A stretch of 64,000 bases of DNA, taken from the NCBI RefSeq assembly GCF_001905095.1, contig NZ_LWLS01000024.1, forward strand, positions 62,001-126,000, given 5' to 3'. Shown here piece by piece: positions 47,383 to 56,674 of this stretch (positions are counted from its first letter, which is position 1; each line of letters opens with the position of its first letter). The notes under the pieces were generated by a model. It was not told the DNA's origin, ran no database searches, and saw nothing but the letters and a program-made list of their open reading frames with translations. The position numbers and the translations under genes were made by a program. Source of the DNA: Micromonospora sp. CB01531. GTDB lineage: Bacteria > Actinomycetota > Actinomycetes > Mycobacteriales > Micromonosporaceae.

Positions 47383-48722
47383 GACGCGCCCCTCAGCAGC
47401 CGCACCAGCGACGGCAGCACGGCCGCCGCCACGACGAGCTGTCCGGCGAGATAGGCGACGCCGACCCCGGCGACCCCGATCTCCGCCATCGCGACCACCG
47501 CCAGCGAGACGACCAGGACACTCGTGGATGCGTGCACGGCGATGATGCGCCCCACCCGGCGCTGGACCCGCGACGCCGCGACGAAGACGGTCAGCAGCAA
47601 CTTGGGCAGCACCGCGACGGCGAAGAGCCGCAGGGTGTCCGAGCCGGGCTCGGCGTAGTCGCTGCCGAACAGGGCCAGCAGCAGCGGCGCCGTCGTGCAG
47701 AGCAGGACGACCGCCGGTACGAAGAGGAGCAGGCCCCGGCGCAGCACCTGCCGCGCGTACGCCGCGAGCCGCGATTCGTCGGCGGCGGCCTCCACGGTCA
47801 GCGAGGTGCCGAAGTGGTACGCCACCAGCTCCAGTGAGCCGCCGAGCAGCCAGGCCACGTAGAAGACGCCGTTGGCCTCCGCGCCCAACCGGGCGGTCAC
47901 GAGCAACGGTAGAGCATTCGTACCGGCCTGCATGAACAGGTATCCGACGTAGTCCAGCGCCACGAACCGGGCGAGTCCCCGACGGCCCGGTAGCGCCGCT
48001 TCGGTGCCCCGTGCCCGCTGTCGGGGCAGCAGCCGGCGGAAGACCAGCATGTTGACGGGGATGAGCGCCGCGACGACCGCCAGGTTCCACGAGACGAAGA
48101 TGCCCAGGCTCGGCACGACGCCGGCGAACAGCACCAGCAGCCCGATCTTGGCGAGCCCGAAGGCGGTGTTCTCGACCGGGACCCAGACGACACCGCGCAG
48201 GGCGGTCAGCACGCTGTCCTGCAGGGTGAAGACGCCCCAGCAGGCGACGGCGACGGCGAACGCCACGGCGAACAGGGGGGTGCGGTGCAGGAAATCGAGC
48301 CGGTCGGTGACCAGGGGAGCGAGCAGCAGGAAACCGCCGCTCAGGGCGAGCGCCGCAAGACAGGTGACCGCGTACGCGTACCCGACGAGCCGGCCGCTCT
48401 GCCCCGCCGCGGCCGGCAGGAAGCGGGCGAGGGCCCCGTTCAGATTGAGCTGGGCGAGGTTGCTGAGAAACGTCATCGTGGACACTGTCGCCGCCCCGAT
48501 GCCGAGCTCGGTCGGCGAGTAGAGGCGCGCGGCGAGAGCCCAGTACGCGATGCCGAGCAGCGAGCTCACCACCGTGTTGAGCATCAGCGCGTAGACGTTG
48601 CCGTTCAGCGGGTCGCGCAGGTGCTGCCGCAGGCGTAACGCGATCGGCGCGGCGACCATGCTGGCACCGGGAGCCGCGCGGCCGACCGGCGCGTCCGCGG
48701 TCCCGGCACGTTGGGCGCTCAC
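47379..48722 (-). CDS. Wzx-type polysaccharide flippase
   Basis: The 447-residue protein has about 12-14 helices in the MATE/MOP pattern: MLNTVVSSLLGIAYWALAAR, YSPTELGIGAATVSTMTF, VALDYVGYLFMQAGTNALPL. It would move lipid-linked oligosaccharide across the membrane. GTG 48722 has GGAGGG 8 nt upstream. The 41-bp gap from the deacetylase gene is the largest inside the operon. Confidence 0.88.
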   Translation of the reverse strand: MSAQRAGTADAPVGRAAPGASMVAAPIALRLRQHLRDPLNGNVYALMLNTVVSSLLGIAYWALAARLYSPTELGIGAATVSTMTFLSNLAQLNLNGALARFLPAAAGQSGRLVGYAYAVTCLAALALSGGFLLLAPLVTDRLDFLHRTPLFAVAFAVAVACWGVFTLQDSVLTALRGVVWVPVENTAFGLAKIGLLVLFAGVVPSLGIFVSWNLAVVAALIPVNMLVFRRLLPRQRARGTEAALPGRRGLARFVALDYVGYLFMQAGTNALPLLVTARLGAEANGVFYVAWLLGGSLELVAYHFGTSLTVEAAADESRLAAYARQVLRRGLLLFVPAVVLLCTTAPLLLALFGSDYAEPGSDTLRLFAVAVLPKLLLTVFVAASRVQRRVGRIIAVHASTSVLVVSLAVVAMAEIGVAGVGVAYLAGQLVVAAAVLPSLVRLLRGAS

Positions 48723-48763
48723 AATGCCATCCCTCCTCCCGTCCCTGGTGCTCTCCGCTGCCG

Positions 48764-49579
48764 TCACGAGGTCGGCTGGTGCAGTCGCGGACGCGCGGTG
48801 TGCACCAGGTGGCTCGCCCGTCGGTACGCGCGCCAACCCCGGGTGCGCAGCCGCTCGCCGCGCCAGGCCAGCGGCCAGCCGGTGCCGTGGAGCAGGGCTC
48901 CGATTCCGGCGACCCCGGTGTCCCGTTCGATCAGCACCCGGGCGATGGCGAAGATGTCGTCGTCCGGGTGGCTCAGGGCGTTCTTGACTCCGCAGGCGGA
49001 GGAGTAGCCGGCGGCGCGCACCGCGGTCCGGACGGCATTGCTGTGGTAGCCGTACGGATAGGCGAACGATCGGACCGGCGTCCCCGTACCGTCCTCCAGC
49101 ACCTGCCGGCTCCCCGCGATCTCCTGGTGCAGCTCGCCGGGGCGTAGACAGTCGAGCGCAGGGTGGCTCCGGCTGTGCGATCCGATCTCCACCCCGTGCG
49201 CGTGCAGTTCGCGGAGCTGGTCCCAGTCGAGTGACGGATCCCGGTCCGGTGCCGGCGCCGTGCCCACCCGCGCGGCGATGACGTACGCGGTGGCGGTGAG
49301 CCGGTGCCGGCGCAGCACCGGCAGCGCGGTGTCGGCGAGGTCGGGGAAGCCGTCGTCGAAGGTGATCAGCACTGGTCGCGGCGGCACCGGGGCCAGCCCG
49401 CGCAGCACGGCCGCGTAGCCGCTCACCGTCATCGGCGTACGCCCTCGGTCCCGGATCAGCGCCATCTGCTCGTCGAAATCGCCCGGTGACACCGACCAGC
49501 GCAGCGTGCCGTCTCGTGGTACGTCGCCGATGCTGTGGTAGCAGAGGACGGGGACGACCGTCTTCGGTTGACGGTTCAC
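48764..49579 (-). CDS. Polysaccharide deacetylase (CE4), cytosolic type
   Basis: The 271-residue protein has VVPVLCYHSIGDVP, motif 1 VLITFDDGFPDLADTA, motif 2 IGSHSRSHPALD and motif 3 SFAYPYGYHSNA, the IcaB/PgaB-like class. No signal peptide is evident. It could de-N-acetylate the exopolysaccharide or its precursor. GTG 49579 overlaps the preceding stop (GTGA). Confidence 0.88.
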   Translation of the reverse strand: MNRQPKTVVPVLCYHSIGDVPRDGTLRWSVSPGDFDEQMALIRDRGRTPMTVSGYAAVLRGLAPVPPRPVLITFDDGFPDLADTALPVLRRHRLTATAYVIAARVGTAPAPDRDPSLDWDQLRELHAHGVEIGSHSRSHPALDCLRPGELHQEIAGSRQVLEDGTGTPVRSFAYPYGYHSNAVRTAVRAAGYSSACGVKNALSHPDDDIFAIARVLIERDTGVAGIGALLHGTGWPLAWRGERLRTRGWRAYRRASHLVHTARPRLHQPTS

Positions 49580-51939
49580 CTGCGGCTCCTTCCTGATCGG
49601 GCCGCGGCGGCGGCGTAGTAGACCGGCCCGAGCGCCAGTCCGCAGAGCTCGAGAACGGTCAGCGAGGCGGGATAGCCCTCCTGCTTCCCGTTGTTTTTCG
49701 CCGACCCCGGCCGCAGGGCGTAGGCGATGCCGCGGGGCAGCCGCCGCAGCAGCTCTCGTCGGGCGGTGGGGTCGCTCGTCAGGCATTTCGTCAGCACGGT
49801 GCCGAGGCCGACGCCGTACTGGTACATGGTCCGGCGCAGCGCCCGCAGCTCACGTCGGTGCGTGTGCCAGGTGATTGCGCCCGGCTCGTAGGTCAGCGCG
49901 TGTCCGGCGAGCACCGTACGCAGCAGCAGGTCGATGTCCTCCCCGCTGCGCAGCCGCGGATCGAAGGCGCCCAACCGGCGCAGCGCATCGGTGCGGAACG
50001 CCATGTTGGCGCCGGAGCCGTACGATCCGGGCAGGTACGGGTGGAGCGAGCGCGGTGGCAGCTCGACGCGGCGTGCGCCCCCCGCATCGAGGGTGGCGAC
50101 CCCGGACCGGTCGAACCTCCGCCGCTGGCAGCCCTTGCCGTAACCGCCGTACTGCTCCAGCCAGATCTGTGCCGGCGTGTCGAGTTCCCGGGCGAGGATG
50201 TGACCGGTCACCCCGACCACGTCGTCGTCGGTGAAGCCGTCGACGAGGCTGCGCAGCCACCCCCGGTCGATGACGAGGTCATCGTCGGCGAAGGCCACGA
50301 TCTCGCCCCGCGCCTCGGTCAGCCCCCGGTTACGGGCGGGAGCGACGCCGGGTCGCGGTTCACTCGTGTAGCGGAATCGCGGATCGGCGGCGGAGCGGCT
50401 GGCGATGGTCCGCGCCGTGTCGCTGACCTGCGGCGCGTTGTCCACCACGACGATCTCGAAGTGGGGGTAGTCGAGCGCAGCGAGCGAGTCCAGGGTGGAC
50501 TCGAAGAGCGGCGTGCGTCCACACGTGGGCACGACGACGCTGACGAACGGGGCGTGCGCCGCCGCCGCTCGTCGGGACGGACACGACCCGGCGCCGCCGG
50601 TTTCCCCGACCGGGCGGGCGTCGAGCTGGTCGAGCGTGGGCAGGCCGTCGTGGCGCAGGTGCGCGTCGATTGCCGTGGCGAGGCGGTCCCGGATCGTGGC
50701 GGTGAGCGCCGGCGCGGTCAGCCCGCCGGCCGGCAGCGCGACGTCCACCAGCCCGAGCGGCTCCCCGTGCAGCCGGACCAGGACCTGCGCCGCGCCGTAC
50801 CGGGTGCCGTCCGGGCCGCCCGTGTCGGGGACGTCGGGCACCCCCTCGGAGAGTTCGACGGCGAGTACCCGTACCGGCGCCGGGCCCGCTCGCCGGGGGC
50901 CCGGCTTGCCGACCGCCTGCGAGGCGCGCATGGCCTGGGCCGAGACGTAGCCTGCGGCGGTCACCAGTAGGCCGGCGACGATCGCGCCGGATCGCAGCAG
51001 GCCGGCGCGGTCGCCGGCACGGACCTGGCGCAGCCCGCGGCGCACCCCGGCGGGCAGGGTGCGGCGGGTGTACGTGCGCTCGGTGGCGAGCCCGGCGTCG
51101 CTACCGACCAGCCGGGCGACGACCGCTTTGGACCGTCCCTCGGAGAAGCAGCGCTGGCGGAAGTAGCGCCACGTCGTCCGATCGACGGTCACCCGGTGCC
51201 GGACCCGGGCCGCGGGCTCGTAGAGCACCACGCCGTCCGGCTCGAGCTGCCGGATCCGGATGCAGAGCTCCGTCTCCTCGCAGCCGACCGGTGTTCGGCC
51301 GACGCGGCCGAGCGCGGGGTCGAAGCCGGCGGTGCGGTTCAGCACCGATCGGCGGAAGGACATGTTGCAGCCGATGACGTTTCGCACGGAGGTGACCTCG
51401 GTGGGCTGGCCGGTGAAGCTGCACCCGACCACCCAGTCGAACTCGGGGGGCAGCCAGCGCGGCCGTTCCTCCTCCCACGCCGGTACGGCGTGGCCGCCGA
51501 CCGCGAGCACCTGCTGGTCCCGGTAGTGTGGCAGCAGCCGGGCCAGCCAGTCGGGCTCCGCCTCCGCGTCGTCGTCGAGGAAGGCGACGATCTCGCCGGT
51601 CGCCCGGGCCACCCCGGTGTTGCGGGCCGCCGACAGGCCGCGCGGGCCGGCGTTCGGCACGACGGTCAGCTCGGGGAACGTGGCGCGCACCCGCTCCAGC
51701 AACGTCGGGTTGTGGTCGACGACCACGACGACCTGCGCCGCCGGTACGTCCTGCGCCCGCACCGAGTGGACCGCCCGGACGATCTGTGGCCACCGCCGCT
51801 CGGTGTAGACGCAGACGACCACGGTCACGGTCGGGGCCGAGCCGAGCCCGGCCGGCGCCGCCGGATCGAGAACGGCGACCGGCTCAGACGTTGGCGAGGA
51901 CGCGTTCGACGTTTCCGCGGATCCAGCGTGGATCGTCAT
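49576..51939 (-). CDS. Dual GT2 glycosyltransferase fusion
   Basis: This 787-residue protein has two GT2 domains. The first (residues about 35-330) reads VTVVVCVYTERRWPQIVRAV with metal motif AFLDDDAEAEPDW and acceptor-side CEETELCIRIRQ. A helical and linker region (330-490) follows. The second (about 490-760) has FVSVVVPTCGRTPLFESTLD, AFADDDLVIDRGW and SGEDIDLLLRTVLAG. Both keep DDD/DxD, so both may be active, perhaps making alternating linkages. ATG 51939 overlaps the upstream gene by 56 nt, unlike the 4-nt overlaps of neighbours. Confidence 0.9.
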   Translation of the reverse strand: MTIHAGSAETSNASSPTSEPVAVLDPAAPAGLGSAPTVTVVVCVYTERRWPQIVRAVHSVRAQDVPAAQVVVVVDHNPTLLERVRATFPELTVVPNAGPRGLSAARNTGVARATGEIVAFLDDDAEAEPDWLARLLPHYRDQQVLAVGGHAVPAWEEERPRWLPPEFDWVVGCSFTGQPTEVTSVRNVIGCNMSFRRSVLNRTAGFDPALGRVGRTPVGCEETELCIRIRQLEPDGVVLYEPAARVRHRVTVDRTTWRYFRQRCFSEGRSKAVVARLVGSDAGLATERTYTRRTLPAGVRRGLRQVRAGDRAGLLRSGAIVAGLLVTAAGYVSAQAMRASQAVGKPGPRRAGPAPVRVLAVELSEGVPDVPDTGGPDGTRYGAAQVLVRLHGEPLGLVDVALPAGGLTAPALTATIRDRLATAIDAHLRHDGLPTLDQLDARPVGETGGAGSCPSRRAAAAHAPFVSVVVPTCGRTPLFESTLDSLAALDYPHFEIVVVDNAPQVSDTARTIASRSAADPRFRYTSEPRPGVAPARNRGLTEARGEIVAFADDDLVIDRGWLRSLVDGFTDDDVVGVTGHILARELDTPAQIWLEQYGGYGKGCQRRRFDRSGVATLDAGGARRVELPPRSLHPYLPGSYGSGANMAFRTDALRRLGAFDPRLRSGEDIDLLLRTVLAGHALTYEPGAITWHTHRRELRALRRTMYQYGVGLGTVLTKCLTSDPTARRELLRRLPRGIAYALRPGSAKNNGKQEGYPASLTVLELCGLALGPVYYAAAAARSGRSRR

Positions 51940-52927
51940 GGTCACCTTCCGAGTCGATGAACAGCAGGATGTGGCGTAGCCAGTAGAGGAGCAGGGCCGG
52001 GCGGGGCGGGATGCCGTCCAGCCAGGCGGCCGCCTCGTCGGCGGGGACGTCGAGCGCCCGGTCGATCCCGTGCCGCAGCGCCTGGACGACGATCTCGCCG
52101 AGTTCGTCACCGCTGGCCAGCCGGCGGGCGAGGACGTGCAGGTGCAGCAGGTCGTGCAGGGGGAGTTGGCGAGCCGCAGCCCGGTCCCAGTCGACGATCC
52201 CGGTCACCTGTCCGTCCGGTGAGGTGGCAAGCAGGTTGCCGGGCCAGAAGTCGCCGTGGATCCAGGAGGTGTGCACGGTGCGGCCGACGAGGGCGACGAC
52301 GAGTTCCTCCCGGAGTCGCCAGACCGTGTCCAGGAACCGGCCACGTCGCGGGTGGGTGGTGGCGAACTCGCCCAGCCGCCGGAGTGGGACGTCCACCCAC
52401 TCCTCGAGGGCGGCCCGGTCGAGCAGGGTCCGTTCCTGGGTGCGCTGGTGGAGGTCGCGGATGACCCGGCGGGCGGAGGCGAGCACCGCGGCCCGCCGGC
52501 TACGCCGCAGCATCATCCCGCTCGCCGGGGCGCCCGGCAGCGCGCCTTCCACGCAGTAGTAGCGCCCCTCGACCTCGCCCCGCGCCACACAGTACGGCAG
52601 GAGCGAGCGCAGGCCGGGCAGGCGCGGGTTCGTCCACAACAGGTCGAGCACCTCGGCCTGGCTCCGCAGCCCCTCGGCGGCCTGGTGCGTCCAGGGCACC
52701 TTGACCATGTAGCGTTCGTCGGCCCCGCGGCTGCGTACCGCGGCCACGGCGACGGACGTGCTGGTGAAGGCGACGGACTCGGTCCGCCACCGCGTGTCGT
52801 CGGTGGTGGTCGCCCGGGCGACCAGGCGGGGTGCGACGGTGGCGGTCCAGCTCCGTTCGGGCCGGTGCAGCCAGCAGGCGAGCCGGTCCCGCAGGACCGG
52901 CTGCGCCCACTGTACGGCGCCCCTCAC
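51884..52927 (-). CDS. Aminoglycoside-phosphotransferase-fold kinase
   Basis: The 347-residue protein has an N-lobe (SVAVAAVRSRGADERYMVKV, Lys in KVPW) and a C-lobe with HTSWIHGDFWPGNLLAT (catalytic loop H-x-D-x4-N) and GIVDWDRAAARQ (metal Asp). Such folds phosphorylate sugars, choline or small molecules. In this operon a sugar or carrier substrate is more likely than a drug. GTG 52927 overlaps the upstream stop (GTGA). Confidence 0.87.
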   Translation of the reverse strand: MRGAVQWAQPVLRDRLACWLHRPERSWTATVAPRLVARATTTDDTRWRTESVAFTSTSVAVAAVRSRGADERYMVKVPWTHQAAEGLRSQAEVLDLLWTNPRLPGLRSLLPYCVARGEVEGRYYCVEGALPGAPASGMMLRRSRRAAVLASARRVIRDLHQRTQERTLLDRAALEEWVDVPLRRLGEFATTHPRRGRFLDTVWRLREELVVALVGRTVHTSWIHGDFWPGNLLATSPDGQVTGIVDWDRAAARQLPLHDLLHLHVLARRLASGDELGEIVVQALRHGIDRALDVPADEAAAWLDGIPPRPALLLYWLRHILLFIDSEGDHDDPRWIRGNVERVLANV

Positions 52928-54246
52928 CGGGCCGTCCGCTCGACGTAGTGCCGCCAGATCCGGCCGAGCGCGTCGGCGAGCACCAGCTCCGGCGCCCGGT
53001 CGGCGTCGACCCGCTCCAGGTGCGGAACTCGCCGGCGCAGCCGCCGGTACTGCTCGCGTTCCCGCTCGAGGTGCTCGGGGTCGTACTCCCCGGAGCGGCG
53101 GTGCATGACCGGCCCCGGGACGTCCAGCAGCAGCACCACATCGGGTGCCGGGCAGAGTCGGCTCAGCAACTGGAAGTACGGTCGCTTGAGCCAGACCAGC
53201 GGCCCGCGCGGCGGCAGCAGGGCGTCGTAGACGTAGCGGTCGAAGACCACCAGCCGGCCCAGCGCCCGGTGGCGCACCGCCGCCAGGTAGCGACGCCACA
53301 CCGTGAACGGGCGCAGCAGAATGCGTATGCCCTGTTCAGCGGTGCTGCGCGGCGCCTCGTTCGACGGCCAGAGCCCCATGTAGACGCGGCGCACCGGAAA
53401 GTAGAACGTCGACTCGATCGCCTGGGCCAGGGTGGACTTCCCCGATCCGTCGGGCCCGATCAGGGCGACGCCGGCACCCCGACGGCTCCACGCCTGCAAC
53501 GGCCGCTCGATGGAGCGCAGGGCTGTCGAGCCGACGAGGCGGCGGGCTGCGCTGGCCGGATGGGCCCGCCACCAGGTGCTGAGCAGTCGCCGACGGACGG
53601 CCGGCAGCGCCGCCGGGCAATCGACCCGCCAGTAGGCCAGCAGCATCCGGGCCGCCCGGTCCGGCAGCGCCCGGGCGAGTGGACCGTCGAGCGTGGCGTG
53701 GTCCGCCAGTTGTCGAAGACGACGTAGGTGGTGGTCGGCGAACCTGCCCTTGTCGAGCACGCAGTGCAGCAGCAGCGCCCAGAACTCGTCTCCGGGCGCG
53801 AGTACCCACACGTCGTCCTGGCGTACCCGGCGGCCCAGGCACTGGTCGGTGGCCCGGGTGCGCAGCTCGAAGTGCCGGCCGTAGGCGAGCTCCGTCACAA
53901 GGTCGAGTTCGACCCACGAGCCGTTAGCCGCGTCGAGCCCGAGGAAGAACCGGTGACTGGCCCGGCCGTGACTGGTCAGGCGGATCAGCCCATGGGCCGT
54001 GATGACGGCCACGGCCCGCGCGAGATCGGCCGGTGCGACCAGGAGGTCCAGGTCCCCGGGGGCGACGAGCGCCTCCAGACCGCCGCGGAGCAGGCACCAG
54101 CGCACGCCGGCCTCGTCGAGGCCGGCCAGCACCGACCGGGCGAGCCCGGGCGCGGCCGTCGCCGCTTCCACCTGCCGTTGCGGTTCCGGATGCCCCGCCA
54201 CCGCCGTCGTCGGCGGGCCCGGCAAGCCAGGCGGAGTACGGATCAT
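52924..54246 (-). CDS. Nucleotidyltransferase-like domain fused to thymidylate-kinase-like domain
   Basis: The N-terminal half (40-170) resembles a nucleotidyltransferase fold: RWCLLRGGLEALVAPGDLDL contains the G-x-DLD pattern, and WVELDLVTELAYG a third acid. The C-terminal 180 residues form a P-loop kinase with Walker A LIGPDGSGKST (264-271), VVFDRYVYDALL (DR-Y motif of thymidylate kinases) and a lid GEYDPEHLERERE. It is not a housekeeping Tmk. It may act on a glycan precursor. ATG overlaps the upstream stop. Confidence 0.82.
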   Translation of the reverse strand: MIRTPPGLPGPPTTAVAGHPEPQRQVEAATAAPGLARSVLAGLDEAGVRWCLLRGGLEALVAPGDLDLLVAPADLARAVAVITAHGLIRLTSHGRASHRFFLGLDAANGSWVELDLVTELAYGRHFELRTRATDQCLGRRVRQDDVWVLAPGDEFWALLLHCVLDKGRFADHHLRRLRQLADHATLDGPLARALPDRAARMLLAYWRVDCPAALPAVRRRLLSTWWRAHPASAARRLVGSTALRSIERPLQAWSRRGAGVALIGPDGSGKSTLAQAIESTFYFPVRRVYMGLWPSNEAPRSTAEQGIRILLRPFTVWRRYLAAVRHRALGRLVVFDRYVYDALLPPRGPLVWLKRPYFQLLSRLCPAPDVVLLLDVPGPVMHRRSGEYDPEHLEREREQYRRLRRRVPHLERVDADRAPELVLADALGRIWRHYVERTAR

Positions 54247-55358
54247 GCACTACTCCGTACCGGCCGGAGCGCCAGGATCCGCCGTACGCCGCCCCGAGCG
54301 CGCTCGACCAGCGGAGTGATCGGCACCCGCTCAATCCGGTAGCAGGCGTAGTCCTGGCTGACCGCGCCGAAGCGGCTCTTGAACAGCTCCAACGAGGACA
54401 CCCGCGCCGAGTCGCCCATGTTGTAGACCGTGCATCCGGCCTCGACCGCGTCCGCGATCGCCGTCTTGTGCAGCAGATAGTTGGCATAGACGGGGCCAGC
54501 GAACTGCTCCAGCATCGCGCCGCGCCAGTACATCGCCGTCCTCGCGGCGAACAGCACGACGATCGCAGCGACCGGTCGTCCCTCATGGTAGGCGGCGTAT
54601 ATCCGGCACCGGGACCCGAGCATCTCCGCGACGGTGCGCAGTTTCCGGTGCGGCTCCCGTCGGGCGGCCAGCCGCCGGGCGAGCGGGAGCGGCAGCCGGT
54701 CCCGCCGCGCCCAGCGGTCGACGGACTCGCCGTAGAGCTGATGGAAGACCGGGACCAGGCGGCCCGTGTCGTCGCACTCGACGACGACGCCGGCCCGCTC
54801 CGCGCGGCGGATCCGGTTGCGGGTGTCGCTGCGGAACCGCTTGCGCCAGACCTCGTCGAAGCCGCCGTCGAGGAAGACCGTCTGCGTCATCCGCTTCTCG
54901 CGCAGCACGCTCGCCGGCACCACGGCCTCCCACGTCCCGGCCGCCGCCGGGTCGGGGCGGACCAGGGTGCTCAGCACATGCCGCCGTGCCAGGTCGGCGA
55001 CCACCATACGGACGTCCTCCGGGCGGAGATCGCCGTCCTCGCAGACCAGCCCGCCCGGTCCCCAGCCGACGGGAAGTCCGAAGTCCGCCGCGAGGATCGG
55101 ACCGAGCCCCGGGCGTCGGACCAGCGGAAGGACGAGGCGCCTGCCGTCGACGGTCTCGTAGAGCCGCGACACGTCCTCGTAGCCTTTGACTCTGCACACG
55201 CAGCGGAGCCAGGTCGGCGTCTGGCTGGGCAGGGCGTTCGGCGCGGAGGCGAGCACCTGCTCCCACACGTCGGCCGGGGCCGGACTGGTCACGCGCAGCG
55301 GCCGCGGGTCGCCAGGTGCCGGCCCGAGGCGGGGATCGAGGGTGGCCCCGGCGCTCAC
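54243..55358 (-). CDS. GNAT/FemAB-like acyltransferase
   Basis: The 371-residue protein has two GNAT-like halves; the second contains FRSDTRNRIRRAERAGVVVE, YGESVDRWARRDRLPLPL, AAYHEGRPVAAIVVLFA and a FemAB-type ending VYNMGDSARVSSLELFKSR. FemAB/CelD-like enzymes attach amino acids or acyl groups to lipid-linked sugars. In an exopolysaccharide operon it likely decorates the glycan. GTG 55358 overlaps the upstream stop (GTGA). Confidence 0.85.
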   Translation of the reverse strand: MSAGATLDPRLGPAPGDPRPLRVTSPAPADVWEQVLASAPNALPSQTPTWLRCVCRVKGYEDVSRLYETVDGRRLVLPLVRRPGLGPILAADFGLPVGWGPGGLVCEDGDLRPEDVRMVVADLARRHVLSTLVRPDPAAAGTWEAVVPASVLREKRMTQTVFLDGGFDEVWRKRFRSDTRNRIRRAERAGVVVECDDTGRLVPVFHQLYGESVDRWARRDRLPLPLARRLAARREPHRKLRTVAEMLGSRCRIYAAYHEGRPVAAIVVLFAARTAMYWRGAMLEQFAGPVYANYLLHKTAIADAVEAGCTVYNMGDSARVSSLELFKSRFGAVSQDYACYRIERVPITPLVERARGGVRRILALRPVRSSA

Positions 55359-56674
55359 GACGAGCCCAGCGGGAGGTCGGCGTGCCAGTAGCGCTGGGTG
55401 ACGTCGTTGCTGGCCAGGATCACCATGCCGGTGGCGCTGGTGACGCTCTGCTTGGTGCTCGTCACATTGTTCATGTTGGGCGAGAGGGCGTCCCTGATGA
55501 CCGGCGTACCGCGGCCGTCGGGAAAGGCGATGCTGTCCATCGGGGAGCTCTTCATGAAGATCGTTCCCGGGTAGCCCGTGTACGGGCAGCCGCTGTCCGG
55601 CGCGGTCATGAAGACGTACAGCATCTGATGTTCGGAGTCGAGCAGCAGGACCGGCCGGGTGTGGCAGTCCTTGATCCGCCCGACCTTGTAGCTGGACCAG
55701 TCGTGGGTCGACGGGTCCAGGGCGAGGAGCATGATCAAGGGCGCCGAGCTCGTGGCGCCGGCGTCGTCGAGGCTGGTCTTGATGACCGCGAAGACCCGTC
55801 CGGCGGCGTCGGCCTCGAGCGCCTTGAGGTTGATGTGGTCGTCGGCGCTGTTCGGACCCTGGACCGCCGTACGCGTGACGTCCCAGGTGGAGCGCGACGC
55901 CCCGTCGACGTGCTCGGCGAAGTAGATCGCGGACTTCACCTGGTTGCTCCACATCACGCCGATCCGGGAGCCCCCGAAGCTCACCAACGACGAGATGTCG
56001 TCGCTGTCCAGGTTGCTGGCGGCGGCGCCCGGGAGCACGAACGGGGTGCCCCAGACCGCGTCCCCGCCCGTCGTGTTGTTCACGTAGACCTTCGAGCCCT
56101 GCGTCCAGCTCGCCCAGAGCACGCCCGTCGAGTCCTTGTCGATGGTCAGGGTCTCGCTGGAGTAGTTGCTGATCTGTGCCGGAAAGCCGGTGTCGCTGGT
56201 GTAGGTCTTCGTCGCGGCGTTGTAGCTGAAGCGGTAGAGCCGGGCCGGGCTGCCGGAGTTCGCGTCCGCGGACGAACTGGCCCGGACGTGCGAGGAGATG
56301 TAGAGCCGGGTGCCGTCCCACAGCGCGTCGGAGCGGGTTTTCGGCCGGTTGTCGACCACGGTCCCGGTGTCGACCCACTGCTGCGTCGGGCGGTTCAGCC
56401 GAAAGATGTGGTGGGTCTGGCTGCCGGTGTGGAAGAGCACCGCCCACCAGGTGCCGTCGTTCCACCACAGCTTGCTCTCCGGCTTCTCACCGGTCGCCGC
56501 CGAACCGTCGCCCGAGGTGGACGGACCGACGTAGCCGATGTCGCCGGCGGCCGCGCTGGCCGGTGCGGCGAGCCCGCCGGGCAGGGGCGCGGCGCCGAGC
56601 AGCACGCCCAGCAGCAGGGCGAGCGCGTGGACGCCGCGCGCCACCCGGGCACGCCGCAGGGAATGAGTCCTCAT
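55355..56674 (-). CDS. Secreted beta-propeller-like protein
   Basis: The 439-residue precursor has a signal peptide (VHALALLLGVLLGAAPLPGG). The mature part is beta-rich with repeats such as LWWNDGTWWAVLFHTG, LWDGTRLYISSHVRASS, TGVLWASWTQGSKVYVN and GRVFAVIKTSLDDAG, a propeller/BNR-like pattern. It may be a glycan-binding or lyase-like surface protein. ATG 56674 overlaps the GT2 stop (ATGA). Being the only soluble secreted product of the operon, it may process or bind the polymer outside. Confidence 0.75.
   Translation of the reverse strand: MRTHSLRRARVARGVHALALLLGVLLGAAPLPGGLAAPASAAAGDIGYVGPSTSGDGSAATGEKPESKLWWNDGTWWAVLFHTGSQTHHIFRLNRPTQQWVDTGTVVDNRPKTRSDALWDGTRLYISSHVRASSSADANSGSPARLYRFSYNAATKTYTSDTGFPAQISNYSSETLTIDKDSTGVLWASWTQGSKVYVNNTTGGDAVWGTPFVLPGAAASNLDSDDISSLVSFGGSRIGVMWSNQVKSAIYFAEHVDGASRSTWDVTRTAVQGPNSADDHINLKALEADAAGRVFAVIKTSLDDAGATSSAPLIMLLALDPSTHDWSSYKVGRIKDCHTRPVLLLDSEHQMLYVFMTAPDSGCPYTGYPGTIFMKSSPMDSIAFPDGRGTPVIRDALSPNMNNVTSTKQSVTSATGMVILASNDVTQRYWHADLPLGSS

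Noticed and set aside
51884..52927. Aminoglycoside resistance gene
   Set aside because: The fold is shared with many sugar and choline kinases and the gene sits inside an exopolysaccharide operon.
52924..54246. Housekeeping thymidylate kinase
   Set aside because: It is fused to another domain, diverged, and embedded in a glycan operon.
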